Assembly: GCF_900142295.1 (NCBI RefSeq)
Contig: NZ_FSRL01000001.1
Span: 3,410,001-3,474,000, forward strand
Direction: 5' to 3'
DNA: 64,000 nt
From: Vannielia litorea
GTDB lineage: Bacteria; Pseudomonadota; Alphaproteobacteria; Rhodobacterales; Rhodobacteraceae
The notes beneath the pieces are model-generated. The model did not search any database. It was not told the origin of the DNA and worked only from the letters and a program-made list of their open reading frames with translations. How positions within the stretch are numbered: the stretch's first letter is position 1; each line of letters begins with the position of its first letter. The translations under genes and the position numbers were made by a program. This document shows, piece after piece, positions 8,587-20,465 of this stretch.

Positions 8587-9342
8587 ATGACACGCGCCTT
8601 TCATGAAGCCCCCCTGCCCCTCTTCGACCCGGACGAGGCCGAGGCGGTGGCGCTGCCGGGTGGCCCGCTGCCGAGCTACATCAAGGATCACCGCAAACGG
8701 CTGCGCGAAAGGTTCATGCTGGGCGGGGCGGCGGCACTGCCGGATTACGAGATGCTGGAGCTGGTGCTGTTTCGGGCGATCCCGCGCCGAGACGTGAAGC
8801 CGCTGGCCCACGCCCTGCTGGAGAGGTTCACGGATTTCAACGGCGTGCTCTCCGCCCCCATCGCCCGGCTGCGCGACGTGCCGGAGGTGGGCGAGGCGGT
8901 GATTGCCGAGCTGAAGATCGTGGAAGCCGCCGCGCACCGGCTGGCGCGCTCCAGGGTGCTGCAGAAGCAGGTGATCTCGAGCTGGGCGCAGCTGCTCGAC
9001 TATTGCCGCGCCAGCATGGGGCACCGGGAGACCGAGCAGTTTCGGGTGCTGTACCTCGACCGGCGCAACGTGCTGATCGCCGACGAGGAGCAGGCACGGG
9101 GCACGGTGGATCATGTGCCTGTCTATCCCCGCGAGGTGGTGAAGCGGGCGCTGGAGCTGAACGCCTCGGCGCTGATCCTCGTGCACAACCACCCGAGCGG
9201 CGACCCGACGCCGAGCGGGGCGGACATCGAGATGACCGAGAAGATCCGCGAGGCCGCCGATGCGCTGGGGATCACCCTGCACGATCACCTGATCGTCGGC
9301 CGGGCCAGCGAGACGAGCTTCAGGGCGGAGGGTTACCTCTAG
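8587..9342 (+). CDS. radC: RadC family JAB/MPN-domain protein
   Basis: The 251-residue protein has an N-terminal helix-hairpin-helix-like region and a C-terminal JAB/MPN domain. The metalloprotease-type metal motif is HNHPSG at 200-205 followed by TPSGAD with D213. Despite the historical name, a DNA-repair role for RadC is not established. ATG 8587 ([13 protein letters not shown]) is chosen over an upstream in-frame codon because the conserved part starts soon after it. It diverges from the secreted-protein pair. Confidence 0.9.
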   Translation: MTRAFHEAPLPLFDPDEAEAVALPGGPLPSYIKDHRKRLRERFMLGGAAALPDYEMLELVLFRAIPRRDVKPLAHALLERFTDFNGVLSAPIARLRDVPEVGEAVIAELKIVEAAAHRLARSRVLQKQVISSWAQLLDYCRASMGHRETEQFRVLYLDRRNVLIADEEQARGTVDHVPVYPREVVKRALELNASALILVHNHPSGDPTPSGADIEMTEKIREAADALGITLHDHLIVGRASETSFRAEGYL

Positions 9343-9418
9343 ATTCCCCCACCGTGAAACAGGCGAAGGGCGCCGCCCATCCCCTGGCAGCGACCTCCAC
9401 GACCCTTGGAAGGGGACG

Positions 9419-10588
9419 TTACTCAGCCGCTGCGAGGCGGATGTCGGGCAGGATGTTGGAGAACACAAGATACTCGCCCACGGTGTCGCAGCCGGGCATG
9501 GTCACGCTGAGGGACTGGGCGGCGAAGCCCTTGGTGCCCTCGGTCAGCACCTTGGCGCTCAGTTCGCGGCCGCAGTTGTCGGCAGTGACCTCGGCCTCGA
9601 CGTTGATGTGGACAGAGCCTCCGGCGGCCTTGGGATAGCTGTAGACCTCGGCCATCCTTGCGCCGGGCACATCGGCCGCGCCGAGCAGGGTGAGATAGCC
9701 ACCCTCGCCGGCGAGCGCACGCGCGGGGGCCGCAGGTGCCTTGGCGTCGACATGGCCCTCGGTGTCGTAATCGGCGCCGTTCTCGAAGGCATGAAGTGCG
9801 ATGCCGCCGGTGCCCTCCCAGGAGAGCGCGGTGCGCCGGTAGGCGTCGAAGCCCGGCACGAGGGTCAGGGCCATGGCGCGTTCGCCGGTGTCGAGACGGG
9901 CCTCGAAGGCGGCCTTGGCGGCGAGCGCGGGCACGTCGACGGCGAGCATGCCCTCGTTGTCGGTCACCTCGGTGAAGGTGAGCGGGCCGTGCTTGAAGGT
10001 GATGGGTTCACCGGGGTTGCAGGGCGCAGAGAGGCTCAGGCGGACCATCGCGGCCTCGCCGGACCTGGCGTCGAGCTTGAGCGCGCATTCGCCGGCGGCC
10101 TCCTCGGTGGCGGGTGCGGGGGCGCTGCGCGGGGCCGGGGCGGCCTCGGCCTCGGTGGCCAGCGCGGCAGCTTGCACCGGGGCCTCCTCGGCCTCGGCGC
10201 GTGCCGGAAGGGCCGGGATCGGCAGGAGCGAGGCGGAGCGGGTCACGCCGACGGCAGGCGCCTCGCGCGGCATCGCCGGCGCGGCGGAGGCCTCGGGCAC
10301 ATCTTCGGTCGCGGGCCCCATCACGGGTTCGGACGCGGTCTCGGAGGCGTCCTGCGGCACGGTCACGGCCCTGGCGACCTCGGCGGGGCGCTCGTGCGGC
10401 GCGGAGGAGAGCGGCTGGATCGCCTCGGTGGGGTTTTCGGGGGCGGCGGCCACGACCTCGCCTTCGTCTCCGCCGAAGTGCTCGGCCATGGGGCCGACCT
10501 TCTGCATGATGAAACCGGTGCCCAACGCAATGGCAAACACCGAGCCGGCCGTCAGCAGCCGCTTCTTCAGCTTCGCGTCGATCTTCAT
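9419..10588 (-). CDS. membrane-anchored protein of unknown function downstream of secA
   Basis: The 389-residue protein has a basic N-terminus (MKIDAKLKKR), one membrane segment at about residues 11-30, and then a roughly 150-residue Ala/Pro/Glu-rich linker of low complexity. A globular C-terminal region holds several Cys residues (ECALKLD, APCNPGEP, DNCGREL, MPGCDTVG), which suggests periplasmic disulfides. GGAGGG directly before ATG 10588 supports this start. It lies after secA on the same strand but behind the secA terminator. I recall similar proteins being labelled translocase in Rhodobacterales, apparently from this neighbourhood; I see no motor or channel motif. Confidence 0.75.
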   Translation of the reverse strand: MKIDAKLKKRLLTAGSVFAIALGTGFIMQKVGPMAEHFGGDEGEVVAAAPENPTEAIQPLSSAPHERPAEVARAVTVPQDASETASEPVMGPATEDVPEASAAPAMPREAPAVGVTRSASLLPIPALPARAEAEEAPVQAAALATEAEAAPAPRSAPAPATEEAAGECALKLDARSGEAAMVRLSLSAPCNPGEPITFKHGPLTFTEVTDNEGMLAVDVPALAAKAAFEARLDTGERAMALTLVPGFDAYRRTALSWEGTGGIALHAFENGADYDTEGHVDAKAPAAPARALAGEGGYLTLLGAADVPGARMAEVYSYPKAAGGSVHINVEAEVTADNCGRELSAKVLTEGTKGFAAQSLSVTMPGCDTVGEYLVFSNILPDIRLAAAE

Positions 10589-10741
10589 CGTTCCCTCCGT
10601 CACCCATCAGGGGATCATCACGGAAACATTAACCAAGCACTTTGGCGGGGTCGGGGCGGGAATTGGCCATTTGTGGCAAGGCCCTGCGCGCGGCTGTGCA
10701 GGATGTTGTGGGAGGTGGGAGGGGGTGCCTCAAGATAGGGC

Positions 10742-10774
10742 GAAAACGAAGAGGGGCGGCCTTATCGCCGCCCC
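10742..10774 (-). terminator. Rho-independent terminator of secA
   Basis: On the minus strand a perfect 8-bp GC stem (GGGGCGGC / GCCGCCCC, loop of six) is followed by TCTTCGTTTTC. It begins about 28 bp after the secA stop. Confidence 0.85.
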
Positions 10775-10802
10775 ATTTGTCGTTTCGCAATCGCCAACAC
10801 TG

Positions 10803-13511
<2,709 letters not shown>

Positions 13512-13692
13512 AATCTCTCCGCTCGCCCTGCCTTGACGGTTTTGTGTGGCTGATCGCGCTTGCCGCCCCTCCCTGCCCCACCTAGAAACGCGGGCAGAGA
13601 AACGGGCTTGCGCCTTGGAACACAAGGCGATGTAAGACCCGTGACCTAGAGTGTCAACGCCGCCGCAGGGGCGGCCGAGCAGGAGTAGATGC

Positions 13693-14592
13693 ATGACCTT
13701 CCCCAAGACGATCACCCTCGCCGCCCTTCTGGCCGCAGGTCTGGGTGCCGGGGCGACGGCACAGGAGGCCGCCGCGACCGAGGAAGCCGCGCCCGAGACC
13801 GCGCCCGAGACCGCCGCTGCCGATGTGACCGCCGAGACCGTTGTGGCCACCGTTGGCGGGATCGACATTACCGTGGGCCACATGATCGTGGCGCGGAAGA
13901 CCCTGCCCGAGCAGTATGCCCAGCTGCCCCCGGAGGTGCTCTGGGAGGGAATCCTCGAGCAGCTCGTTCAGCAGAACGCGCTGGCGCTGGAGGCCGGTGA
14001 GCCGAGCAAGGAGACCGTTCTGATGCTGGAGAACCAGCGCACCGGCTACCTCGCCGGTGACGTTCTGGAGGCCGCCGCGCTGGCCTCGGTCACCGAGGAG
14101 GCGCTGGAGGCGAAATACGAGGAGATCTACGCCGAGGCCGAGCCGCAGCGTGAGTGGAACGCTGCGCATATTCTCGTGGAAACCGAGGAAGAGGCACAGG
14201 CGGTGAAGGAAGAGGTCGAGGGCGGCGCCGATTTTGCCGAGGTGGCCAAGGTCAAGTCCACCGGCCCGTCGGGCCCCAATGGCGGCGCGCTGGGCTGGTT
14301 CGGCGCGGGCATGATGGTGCCCGAGTTCGAGACCGCCGTGATGGCGATGAAGGCCGGCGAGGTGAGCGCCCCGGTGAAGACACAGTTCGGCTGGCACGTG
14401 ATCAAGCTCAACGAGACCCGGCTGAAGGACAAGCCCGACATGGCCGCCGTGCGTGACCAGCTCGCCGAAGAGGTGCAGCGCGCCGCGGTGGACGAAGCCA
14501 TTGCCTCGGCGGTAGAGAAGGCAGGTGTGGAAAAGGCCGAGGCGGAGATCCCCGCGTCGGTGCTCAACGATTTCGACCTCCTGGAGGACTGA
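13693..14592 (+). CDS. periplasmic peptidyl-prolyl isomerase, parvulin type
   Basis: The 299-residue protein has a signal peptide ([20 protein letters not shown], cleavage near ATAQ), an acidic Ala/Glu/Thr spacer, a SurA-like helical N-domain and a parvulin PPIC domain at about residues 150-245 ([36 protein letters not shown]). It should assist folding of exported proteins. AGGAG lies before ATG 13693. The stop overlaps the argJ start by one base (TGATG), so the two are cotranscribed. Confidence 0.92.
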   Translation: MTFPKTITLAALLAAGLGAGATAQEAAATEEAAPETAPETAAADVTAETVVATVGGIDITVGHMIVARKTLPEQYAQLPPEVLWEGILEQLVQQNALALEAGEPSKETVLMLENQRTGYLAGDVLEAAALASVTEEALEAKYEEIYAEAEPQREWNAAHILVETEEEAQAVKEEVEGGADFAEVAKVKSTGPSGPNGGALGWFGAGMMVPEFETAVMAMKAGEVSAPVKTQFGWHVIKLNETRLKDKPDMAAVRDQLAEEVQRAAVDEAIASAVEKAGVEKAEAEIPASVLNDFDLLED

Positions 14593-15815
14593 TGGGCAAA
14601 TACCCCGTATCGCCGCTGGCGCCCGAGAAGTTTCCTGACCTGCCGGTCATCAAGGGCGTGCGCTTTGCCGCCGTCGAGGCGGGGGTGCGCTATGCCGACC
14701 GACTCGACGTGATGCTGGCGGTGCTGGACCCGGGCTCGGTGGTGGCCGGGGTATTCACCCGATCCTCGACCCGTTCGGCCCCGGTGCGGGACTGCGAGGC
14801 CAAGCTGCGCAAGGTCAGCGAGGCGGGTGCCGCCATCCTGGTGAACTCGGGCAACTCCAACGCCTTTACCGGCAGTGCCGGGCAGGAGAGCGTGGAGGCG
14901 ATCTGCGCCGCGGTGGCCGAGGCTGCCGATGTGCCGAAGGGCCGCGTGTTTACCTCCTCCACCGGGGTGATCGGCGAGCGGCTGCCGCATGACCGGATCA
15001 CCGCCAAGGTGGGCGAGCTGGTGGAGGCGCTGGACGAGGGCGGGATCGCGCGGGCGGCGCAGGCGATCATGACGACCGACACCTTTGCCAAGGGCGCGAC
15101 CCGCGAGATCGAGCTGAAGGGCGGCGTGGTGAAGATCGCCGGAATCGCAAAGGGCTCGGGCATGATCGCGCCCGACATGGCGACGATGCTGGTGTACATC
15201 TTTACCGACGCCAAGGTCAGCCGCGACGCGCTTCAGGCGATGGTGAGCTGCCACAACGAGACCACCTTCAACGCCATCACCGTGGATGGCGACACCTCGA
15301 CCTCGGACACGCTTATCTGTGCCGCGACGGGCGCCTCGGGCGTGGACTGCGACGACTCCGAGGAGTTTGAAGCGGCGCTGAAGGCGGTAATGAAGGACCT
15401 GGCGCATCAGGTGGTGAAGGATGGCGAGGGCGCGACCAAGTTCGTCGCCGTCAAGGTCACCGGCGCGGCGCATGACGCCGATGCCAAGCGGGTTGCGATG
15501 AGCATTGCCAATTCGCCGCTGGTGAAGACCGCGATCGCCGGCGAAGACCCGAACTGGGGCCGGATCGTGGCCGCCGTGGGCAAGAGCGGGGCCGAGGCCG
15601 ACCGCGACAAGCTGACCATCCGCTTCGGCGAGGTGCTGGTGGCGGAGCGGGGCTGGGTGGCGCCGGGCTACTCCGAAGAGCAGGCCGCCGGTTACATGAA
15701 GCTGCCGGAGCTGGTGATCGGGGTCGACCTGGGCCTCGGCAAGGGCCGGTTCACCGCCTGGACCTGCGACCTGACGCATCAATACATTTCGATCAACGCC
15801 GATTACCGGTCGTGA
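14592..15815 (+). CDS. argJ: bifunctional glutamate N-acetyltransferase/amino-acid acetyltransferase ArgJ
   Basis: The 407-residue protein is full length for ArgJ. The autocleavage site lies in KGSGMIAPDMATML, with Thr198 the expected new N-terminal nucleophile of the beta chain. Other signatures are NSGNSNAFTG and EDPNWGRI. It transfers the acetyl group from acetylornithine to glutamate in the cyclic arginine pathway. The later arginine gene argG is at 39.2 kb. It is coupled to ppiC (1-base overlap) and to mutT (4-base overlap). Confidence 0.97.
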   Translation: MGKYPVSPLAPEKFPDLPVIKGVRFAAVEAGVRYADRLDVMLAVLDPGSVVAGVFTRSSTRSAPVRDCEAKLRKVSEAGAAILVNSGNSNAFTGSAGQESVEAICAAVAEAADVPKGRVFTSSTGVIGERLPHDRITAKVGELVEALDEGGIARAAQAIMTTDTFAKGATREIELKGGVVKIAGIAKGSGMIAPDMATMLVYIFTDAKVSRDALQAMVSCHNETTFNAITVDGDTSTSDTLICAATGASGVDCDDSEEFEAALKAVMKDLAHQVVKDGEGATKFVAVKVTGAAHDADAKRVAMSIANSPLVKTAIAGEDPNWGRIVAAVGKSGAEADRDKLTIRFGEVLVAERGWVAPGYSEEQAAGYMKLPELVIGVDLGLGKGRFTAWTCDLTHQYISINADYRS

Positions 15816-16210
15816 AGACGGTTCTTGTTGCCGCCGTTGCGCTGATCGACGTGGACGGGCGGGTGCTGCTGGCGCAGCGCCCGGAGGGCAAGAGCCTGGC
15901 CGGGCTCTGGGAGTTTCCGGGCGGCAAGGTGGAACCGGGCGAAACGCCCGAAGCCGCGCTGATCCGGGAGCTGCATGAGGAGCTGGGGATCGAGACCTGG
16001 GCGAGCTGCCTCGCGCCGCTCACCTTTGCCTCGCACAGCTACGAGGATTTTCACCTTCTGATGCCGCTCTTCGCCTGCCGCAAATGGCAGGGCACACCGC
16101 AGGGCCAGGAGGGGCAGGCGCTGAAGTGGGCACGGGCGAACGAGCTGCGCGACTACCCCATGCCGCCCGCCGATCTGCCGCTGATACCGATTCTCCGCGA
16201 CTGGCTCTGA
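15812..16210 (+). CDS. mutT: 8-oxo-dGTP diphosphatase (MutT-type Nudix hydrolase)
   Basis: The 132-residue protein has a complete Nudix box (GGKVEPGETPEAALIRELHE then ELGI) at about residues 38-61, and the LWEFPGGK entry and overall length typical of MutT. It removes oxidised dGTP from the nucleotide pool. It starts at GTG within GTGA, overlapping the argJ stop by four bases. Exact substrate is inferred from similarity to MutT rather than other Nudix groups. Confidence 0.9.
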   Translation: MKTVLVAAVALIDVDGRVLLAQRPEGKSLAGLWEFPGGKVEPGETPEAALIRELHEELGIETWASCLAPLTFASHSYEDFHLLMPLFACRKWQGTPQGQEGQALKWARANELRDYPMPPADLPLIPILRDWL

Positions 16211-16230
16211 CCGGGCCTCCTGCCCGGTTT
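16210..16230 (+). terminator. hairpin after mutT
   Basis: ACCGGGC / GCCCGGT arms with a 5-base loop start at the mutT stop codon and are followed by a short TT. The stem is strong and the uridine tract weak, so termination may be partial. Confidence 0.55.
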
Positions 16231-16361
16231 CGGAGCGCTCCGCTTCGCCAGATGCCCCAAATTTGTTCAAGAAATCCCATGTCGGGATCACATTGTATAT
16301 GAATTGTGAACCAATCTGGGGTATTCTCTCCCAAGGTTAACCGACCTGTGGGGAAGAACTG

Positions 16362-16499
16362 ATGCTGCGTACGATCGTATTGGGAAGCTGTGTTTCGGTT
16401 CAGGGCACCTTCGTGAAGGCGCTTGCGGACGGTCGCGTTGTGGTGCGCGTGGGAGGCCGGGATTTTGTTGGCCCTCCGGTGGAGGCTGTCGCCGCCTGA
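16362..16499 (+). CDS. small protein of 45 residues, unknown function
   Basis: The ORF encodes MLRTIVLGSCVSVQGTFVKA and ends GPPVEAVAA. GGGGAAG lies 6-10 bases before the ATG, and a strong Rho-independent terminator stands about 50 bp after the stop. It sits between two hairpins in a gap otherwise without genes. The alternating hydrophobic and Gly pattern (RVVVRVGGRDFVGPPV) suggests a small beta fold. I believe similar short proteins occur in other Rhodobacterales, but that is from memory. No function is proposed. Confidence 0.7.
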   Translation: MLRTIVLGSCVSVQGTFVKALADGRVVVRVGGRDFVGPPVEAVAA

Positions 16500-16551
16500 G
16501 CCACGGGATTTGCCCCGGTCCGGGAGGATCGGCACGGGAGTCGGGAATTTG

Positions 16552-16582
16552 GCCCGCGCCTGAGGGTGCGGGCTTTTGCTTT
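16552..16582 (+). terminator. Rho-independent terminator after the 45-residue ORF
   Basis: A 9-bp stem (GCCCGCGCC / GGTGCGGGC, one G-U pair) with a TGAG loop is followed by TTTTGCTTT. It ends the unit that contains the small ORF. Confidence 0.85.
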
Positions 16583-16600
16583 GGCGGCGGGTGAAACCGC

Positions 16601-17152
16601 TCACGCCCCGAGGTGAATGATTTCATCCTCGGTGAACCGGGGCGTGATGTGCTGGGAGCAGTTCCAGTCGAAGGCCTCGACCCGCATCAGGAAGGCCCGC
16701 TCGGGGTGGGCGCGGTAGCCCGGCAGGGCCAGCGCCTCGGCCAATTCTGGCTCGCCCTCGAGCGAGACGGCGCGGACGTGGCAGAGCAGCTTGAGCCGGG
16801 CGCGCGCGGGATAGTCGACGAAGAACAGGCTGGCGCGGTCGTCGGTATCGAGATTGCCCAGGGTGATGAACTGCCGATTGCCGCGGAAGTCGGCGAAGGC
16901 CAGCGTGCTCTCGTCGATCACGCGGACAAAGCCCTTGGGCCCGCCGCGATGCTGGAGATGGGGCCACCCGTCGGCCCCGTTGGTGGCCATGTAGAAGCTG
17001 TCGCGCGCCATGATGAAGCGGATCTCGGCGCCGGTCAGCCTGTCTGGCCCCGGAGCGGGTGCATCGCGGGCATAGGCGGCGCGGCTGCCGTTCTGCTCCT
17101 GCCGGGTGAGCACGGCAGGGGTGAACATGAGATCGTGATAACGCTGGGTCAT
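16601..17152 (-). CDS. pyridoxamine 5'-phosphate oxidase-family flavoprotein (PPOX split-barrel)
   Basis: The 183-residue protein has the PPOX pattern: FIMARDSFYMATNGADGWPH, then GFVRVID, TLAFADFRGNRQFITLGNL and ASLFFVDYP. The family binds FMN (sometimes F420 or heme) and reduces or oxidises small molecules. This subgroup has no assigned substrate and is probably not PdxH. Translation most likely begins at ATG 17152 (MTQRYHDLMFTPAV). The gene follows infB in position and direction, but the infB terminator separates them. Confidence 0.8.
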   Translation of the reverse strand: MTQRYHDLMFTPAVLTRQEQNGSRAAYARDAPAPGPDRLTGAEIRFIMARDSFYMATNGADGWPHLQHRGGPKGFVRVIDESTLAFADFRGNRQFITLGNLDTDDRASLFFVDYPARARLKLLCHVRAVSLEGEPELAEALALPGYRAHPERAFLMRVEAFDWNCSQHITPRFTEDEIIHLGA

Positions 17153-17215
17153 GGGGCGGCTCCGGGTTGCAGGTGCAGGGTGCCGTGGCGCGGAGGCGGG
17201 CACAACAGCGCATGC

Positions 17216-17244
17216 AAAAGGGCCGCCCCGGATGGAGCGGCCCT
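17216..17244 (-). terminator. Rho-independent terminator of the rimP-nusA-infB operon
   Basis: On the minus strand an 11-base arm (17234-17244) pairs with 17219-17229 across a 4-base loop and is followed by TTTTGC. It starts about 23 bp after the infB stop. Confidence 0.85.
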
Positions 17245-17267
17245 CTTGTATCGTTGACCCGGCCGGA

Positions 17268-19805
17268 TCAGTCGAGCGTGCGCTCGACCTCCTTGCGGGT
17301 GAAGATCTCGATGACATCGCCTTCGCGGATGTCGTCGTAGTTTTCGAAGGCCATGCCGCACTCCTGGCCGGAGATGACCTCGGCCACCTCGTCCTTGAAG
17401 CGCTTCAGGGTCTTCAGCGTGCCTTCGTGGATCACCACGTCGTCGCGCAGCAGGCGGACGCCGGCAGAGCGGCGGGCCACGCCCTCGGTCACGAGACAGC
17501 CGGCAACCTTGCCGACGCCGGTGACCTTGAAGACTTCGCGGATCTGCGCGTAGCCGATGAAATCCTCCTGGATCTCGGCGGAGAGCAGGCCGGAGGCCGC
17601 GGCTTTCACGTCGTCCACGAGGTCGTAGATCACCGAGTAGTAGCGGATCTCGACGCCCTTCTGGTTTGCAGCCTGGCGCGCAGGCGCGTTGGCCCGGACG
17701 TTGAAGCCGATCACGGGGGCGCCGGAGGCCTCGGCCAGGCCGATGTCGCTCTCGGTGATGGCGCCCACGCCGTAGTGCAGCACGCGCACGCGGACCTCGT
17801 CGTTGCCGATTTTCTCCATCGCCTGAACGATGGCCTCGGCGGAGCCCTGCACGTCGGCCTTGACCACGATCGGAAGCTCCGAAACGTCCTTGTCGTCCTT
17901 GGCCTTCTGCATCAGCTGCTCGAGAGTCGTCGCGGCACCGGCGGCGGCGCGCTTCTCCTTGGCGGCGTTCTCGCGGTATTCGGCGATCTCGCGGGCCTGG
18001 GCCTCGGAGGAGACCACGTTGAGCACGTCGCCGGCTTCGGGCGTGCCGTTCAGGCCGAGCACCTCGACGGGCACGGACGGCCCGGCCTCTGCCACGCGCT
18101 CGCCCTTGTCGTTGACCAGCGCGCGGACCTTGCCCCACTGCTCGCCGACGACGAAGATATCGCCCTGCTTGAGCGTGCCGTTCTGGACCAGAACGGTGGC
18201 GACGGGGCCGCGGCCCACGTCGAGCTGGGCCTCGATCACGGCACCCTGGGCGGCGCGATCGGGGTTGGCCTTGAGCTCGAGCACCTCGGCCTGAAGCGCG
18301 ATGGCCTCCAGCAGCTCTTCGAGCCCCTGCCCGGTGTGGGCCGAAACCTCGACGTCCTGTACGTCGCCCGACATCTTCTCGACGACGACTTCGTGCTGAA
18401 GCAGGTCGGTGCGAACCTTCTGCGGGTTGGCGGCAGGCAGGTCGACCTTGTTGATCGCCACGATCATCGGCACGCCGGCAGCCTTGGCGTGGTTGATGGC
18501 CTCGATGGTCTGCGGCATCACCGCGTCATCGGCGGCCACGACGAGCACCACGATATCGGTCACCTGCGCCCCACGGGCCCGCATGGAGGTAAAGGCGGCG
18601 TGGCCGGGCGTATCGAGGAACGACAGGGTCGCGCCGCTCTCGGTGGTCACCTGGTAGGCGCCGATGTGCTGGGTGATGCCACCGGCCTCGCCGGCGACGA
18701 CCTTTGCATCGCGGATGGCATCGAGGAGCGAGGTCTTGCCGTGGTCGACGTGGCCCATGATGGTGATCACGGGGGCGCGCGGCTTGAGATCTTCTTCCTT
18801 GTCCTCGGCGGTTGCGATGACCTGCTCGACGTCGGAGTCGGACACGCGCACGACGCGATGGCCGAATTCCTCGACGATCAGCTCGGCGGTGTCGGCGTCG
18901 ATCACCTGGTTCTGGGTGACCATCATGCCGTTGTTCATCAGCGACTTGACGACGAGAGCCACGCGCTCGGCCATACGGTTGGCCAGCTCGGAGACCACGA
19001 TCGTTTCGGGCAGCTGCACGTCGCGCACGACCTTTTCGCGGTTGTCACCGCCGCCCAGCGCCTTCTGCCGGGCACGCTCCTGCTTGCGCTTCATCGCGGC
19101 GAGCGAACGCTGACGCCCGCCCTCGCCGCCCGAGAGCGCCTGGTTCAGGGTCAGCTTGCCGGCACGGCGGCCGCCATCGTCGTTGCGGGCGCCCTTGCCG
19201 CGGTTGTCGCGGTTGTTGTCGCGGTCGTCACGCTCGTCGCGGCGGGGCGCGGCGCGGCCACCGCCACGGGCACCATCCTCGGCGGGCGCGGGGCCGGCAT
19301 CGGCAGCGGCCGGAGCGGCGGCGGCGGGCGGCGCGTTGCGCTCGGCCTTCTCGCGGGCCTTGGCCTCTTCGGCCTCGCGGGCGCGGCGGGCGTCTTCCTC
19401 TTCCTTGGCCTTGAGGGCCTCCTGGCGCTCGCGTTCCTCGCGCTCCTTCTGCTCCGCCTCTTCGCGGCGGCGCTGGCGGTCGGCCTCGCGCTCCTTCTCT
19501 TCTTCCTCGCGGCGCTTGGCCTCTTCGGCCTCGGTCGCCTTGGCGGCGGCGAGGGCCTTCAGGCGGCGCTCCATCTCTGCGTCGGAGATCCCGGCGGGAC
19601 GTTTGGACGGATCGGAGGCGGCAGCCGCTGCGGCACCGGCATTGGCACCAGCCGTCGGCGCGCCGGGCTTGGGCACCACGACACGCTTGCGCTTGGTCTC
19701 CACCACAACGTTCTTGGTGCGCCCGTGAGAGAAGCTTTGCTTCACCTGTCCGGAACGCGGGCCGCTGCGGAGGCCCAGGGTCTTTTTGCCGTCGCTATCG
19801 CTCAT
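17268..19805 (-). CDS. infB: translation initiation factor IF-2
   Basis: The 845-residue protein starts [20 protein letters not shown] and has a long charged Glu/Arg/Ala-rich N-terminal region, the IF2_N segment, and the GTPase domain with G1 [15 protein letters not shown]3 DTPGHAAF and G4 NKVDLP. The beta-barrel domains II-IV follow. IF-2 places initiator fMet-tRNA on the 30S subunit. It is the last gene of the rimP-nusA-ylxR-infB operon, four bases after ylxR. Confidence 0.98.
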   Translation of the reverse strand: MSDSDGKKTLGLRSGPRSGQVKQSFSHGRTKNVVVETKRKRVVVPKPGAPTAGANAGAAAAAASDPSKRPAGISDAEMERRLKALAAAKATEAEEAKRREEEEKEREADRQRRREEAEQKEREERERQEALKAKEEEDARRAREAEEAKAREKAERNAPPAAAAPAAADAGPAPAEDGARGGGRAAPRRDERDDRDNNRDNRGKGARNDDGGRRAGKLTLNQALSGGEGGRQRSLAAMKRKQERARQKALGGGDNREKVVRDVQLPETIVVSELANRMAERVALVVKSLMNNGMMVTQNQVIDADTAELIVEEFGHRVVRVSDSDVEQVIATAEDKEEDLKPRAPVITIMGHVDHGKTSLLDAIRDAKVVAGEAGGITQHIGAYQVTTESGATLSFLDTPGHAAFTSMRARGAQVTDIVVLVVAADDAVMPQTIEAINHAKAAGVPMIVAINKVDLPAANPQKVRTDLLQHEVVVEKMSGDVQDVEVSAHTGQGLEELLEAIALQAEVLELKANPDRAAQGAVIEAQLDVGRGPVATVLVQNGTLKQGDIFVVGEQWGKVRALVNDKGERVAEAGPSVPVEVLGLNGTPEAGDVLNVVSSEAQAREIAEYRENAAKEKRAAAGAATTLEQLMQKAKDDKDVSELPIVVKADVQGSAEAIVQAMEKIGNDEVRVRVLHYGVGAITESDIGLAEASGAPVIGFNVRANAPARQAANQKGVEIRYYSVIYDLVDDVKAAASGLLSAEIQEDFIGYAQIREVFKVTGVGKVAGCLVTEGVARRSAGVRLLRDDVVIHEGTLKTLKRFKDEVAEVISGQECGMAFENYDDIREGDVIEIFTRKEVERTLD

Positions 19806-19809
19806 GCGA

Positions 19810-20397
19810 TCAATGTCCTTTCCGGGGCGTATCCCCGATGTGCTCGCGCAAAGCGCCAAGCTTTGCGGCGTCTTCTACAACACGCTTCGTGAGTCCACCA
19901 GCCGCAAGAGCGGCGTGTATCACATGTTCCCTGCCGAAAGCCAAACCGATTTCGTTGGCCGTCAGGCAGCCTATGAATGTGCCCTTTCCGGGCGGCGAGC
20001 TGAGCTTCGACTTGCCCCGCTCGGAGCCGTCGCTGGCCTGGATCAGAAGCCGGGCTTCCTCGATCAGCAGCCAGCCCTTGACCTTTTCGTAGCCCGCCAC
20101 CGCCAGCCCGGCCTTTCGGGCGAGCGCGATGCCGTCGGTGACCCGCTTGACCAACAGCCGCTCCACGGTATCGACCAAGCCCTCGGGCACTTCGACGGGC
20201 GCCTTTGCGGCGCGGGCAAAGAGCTTTTTCTTCACCGCCTTGTCGAGCGCCGCGCGCGTGGGAGTGACCCAGATGCCGCGGCCCGGAAGTTTGCCGGAAA
20301 TGTCGGGGACAATCTCGCCGGACGGGCCCACGACGAAACGGACGAGGTGAGATATAGGGCGCACCTCGCCCGTTGCAATGCACTTGCGTTCGGGCAT
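19810..20397 (-). CDS. ylxR: YlxR (DUF448) fused to an L7Ae-like RNA-binding domain
   Basis: At 195 residues this is longer than YlxR alone. Residues 1-75 carry the YlxR signature ([31 protein letters not shown]). Residues about 80-190 resemble the L7Ae/YlxQ fold (ITDG-like [20 protein letters not shown]). Such proteins sit between nusA and infB across bacteria and are presumed RNA-binding factors of transcription-translation coupling. ATG 20397 is used here. Homologues as I recall them have about a dozen more residues, and an in-frame CTG at 20433 (LSRGGRDTTKGE) could be the true start. Confidence 0.88.
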   Translation of the reverse strand: MPERKCIATGEVRPISHLVRFVVGPSGEIVPDISGKLPGRGIWVTPTRAALDKAVKKKLFARAAKAPVEVPEGLVDTVERLLVKRVTDGIALARKAGLAVAGYEKVKGWLLIEEARLLIQASDGSERGKSKLSSPPGKGTFIGCLTANEIGLAFGREHVIHAALAAGGLTKRVVEDAAKLGALREHIGDTPRKGH

Positions 20398-20441
20398 TTC
20401 ACCCTTGGTGGTATCGCGTCCGCCGCGGCTCAGGCCGGTGT

Positions 20442-20465
20442 CCGGAGCCTGCGATCAGGCTCCGG
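20442..20465 (-). other. perfect hairpin spanning the nusA stop codon
   Basis: CCGGAGCCTG and CAGGCTCCGG form a perfect 10-bp stem with a 4-base loop. The nusA TGA (20457-20455) runs across the end of one arm and the first base of the loop. No uridine tract follows. It lies just upstream of the ylxR start and may control ribosome access or mRNA processing. Confidence 0.6.

Noticed and set aside
13512..13883. In-frame N-terminal extension of secA
   Set aside because: It runs antisense through ppiC; the SecA family begins at [10 protein letters not shown] with a good ribosome site.
16288..16626. Minus-strand open frame of 112 codons over the small-ORF region
   Set aside because: Proline-rich, arginine-rich shadow with no ribosome site, crossing a plus-strand terminator.
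17151..19892. A 913-codon open frame antisense to infB
   Set aside because: Same reason: low-complexity mirror of the Glu/Arg/Ala-rich IF-2 sequence.
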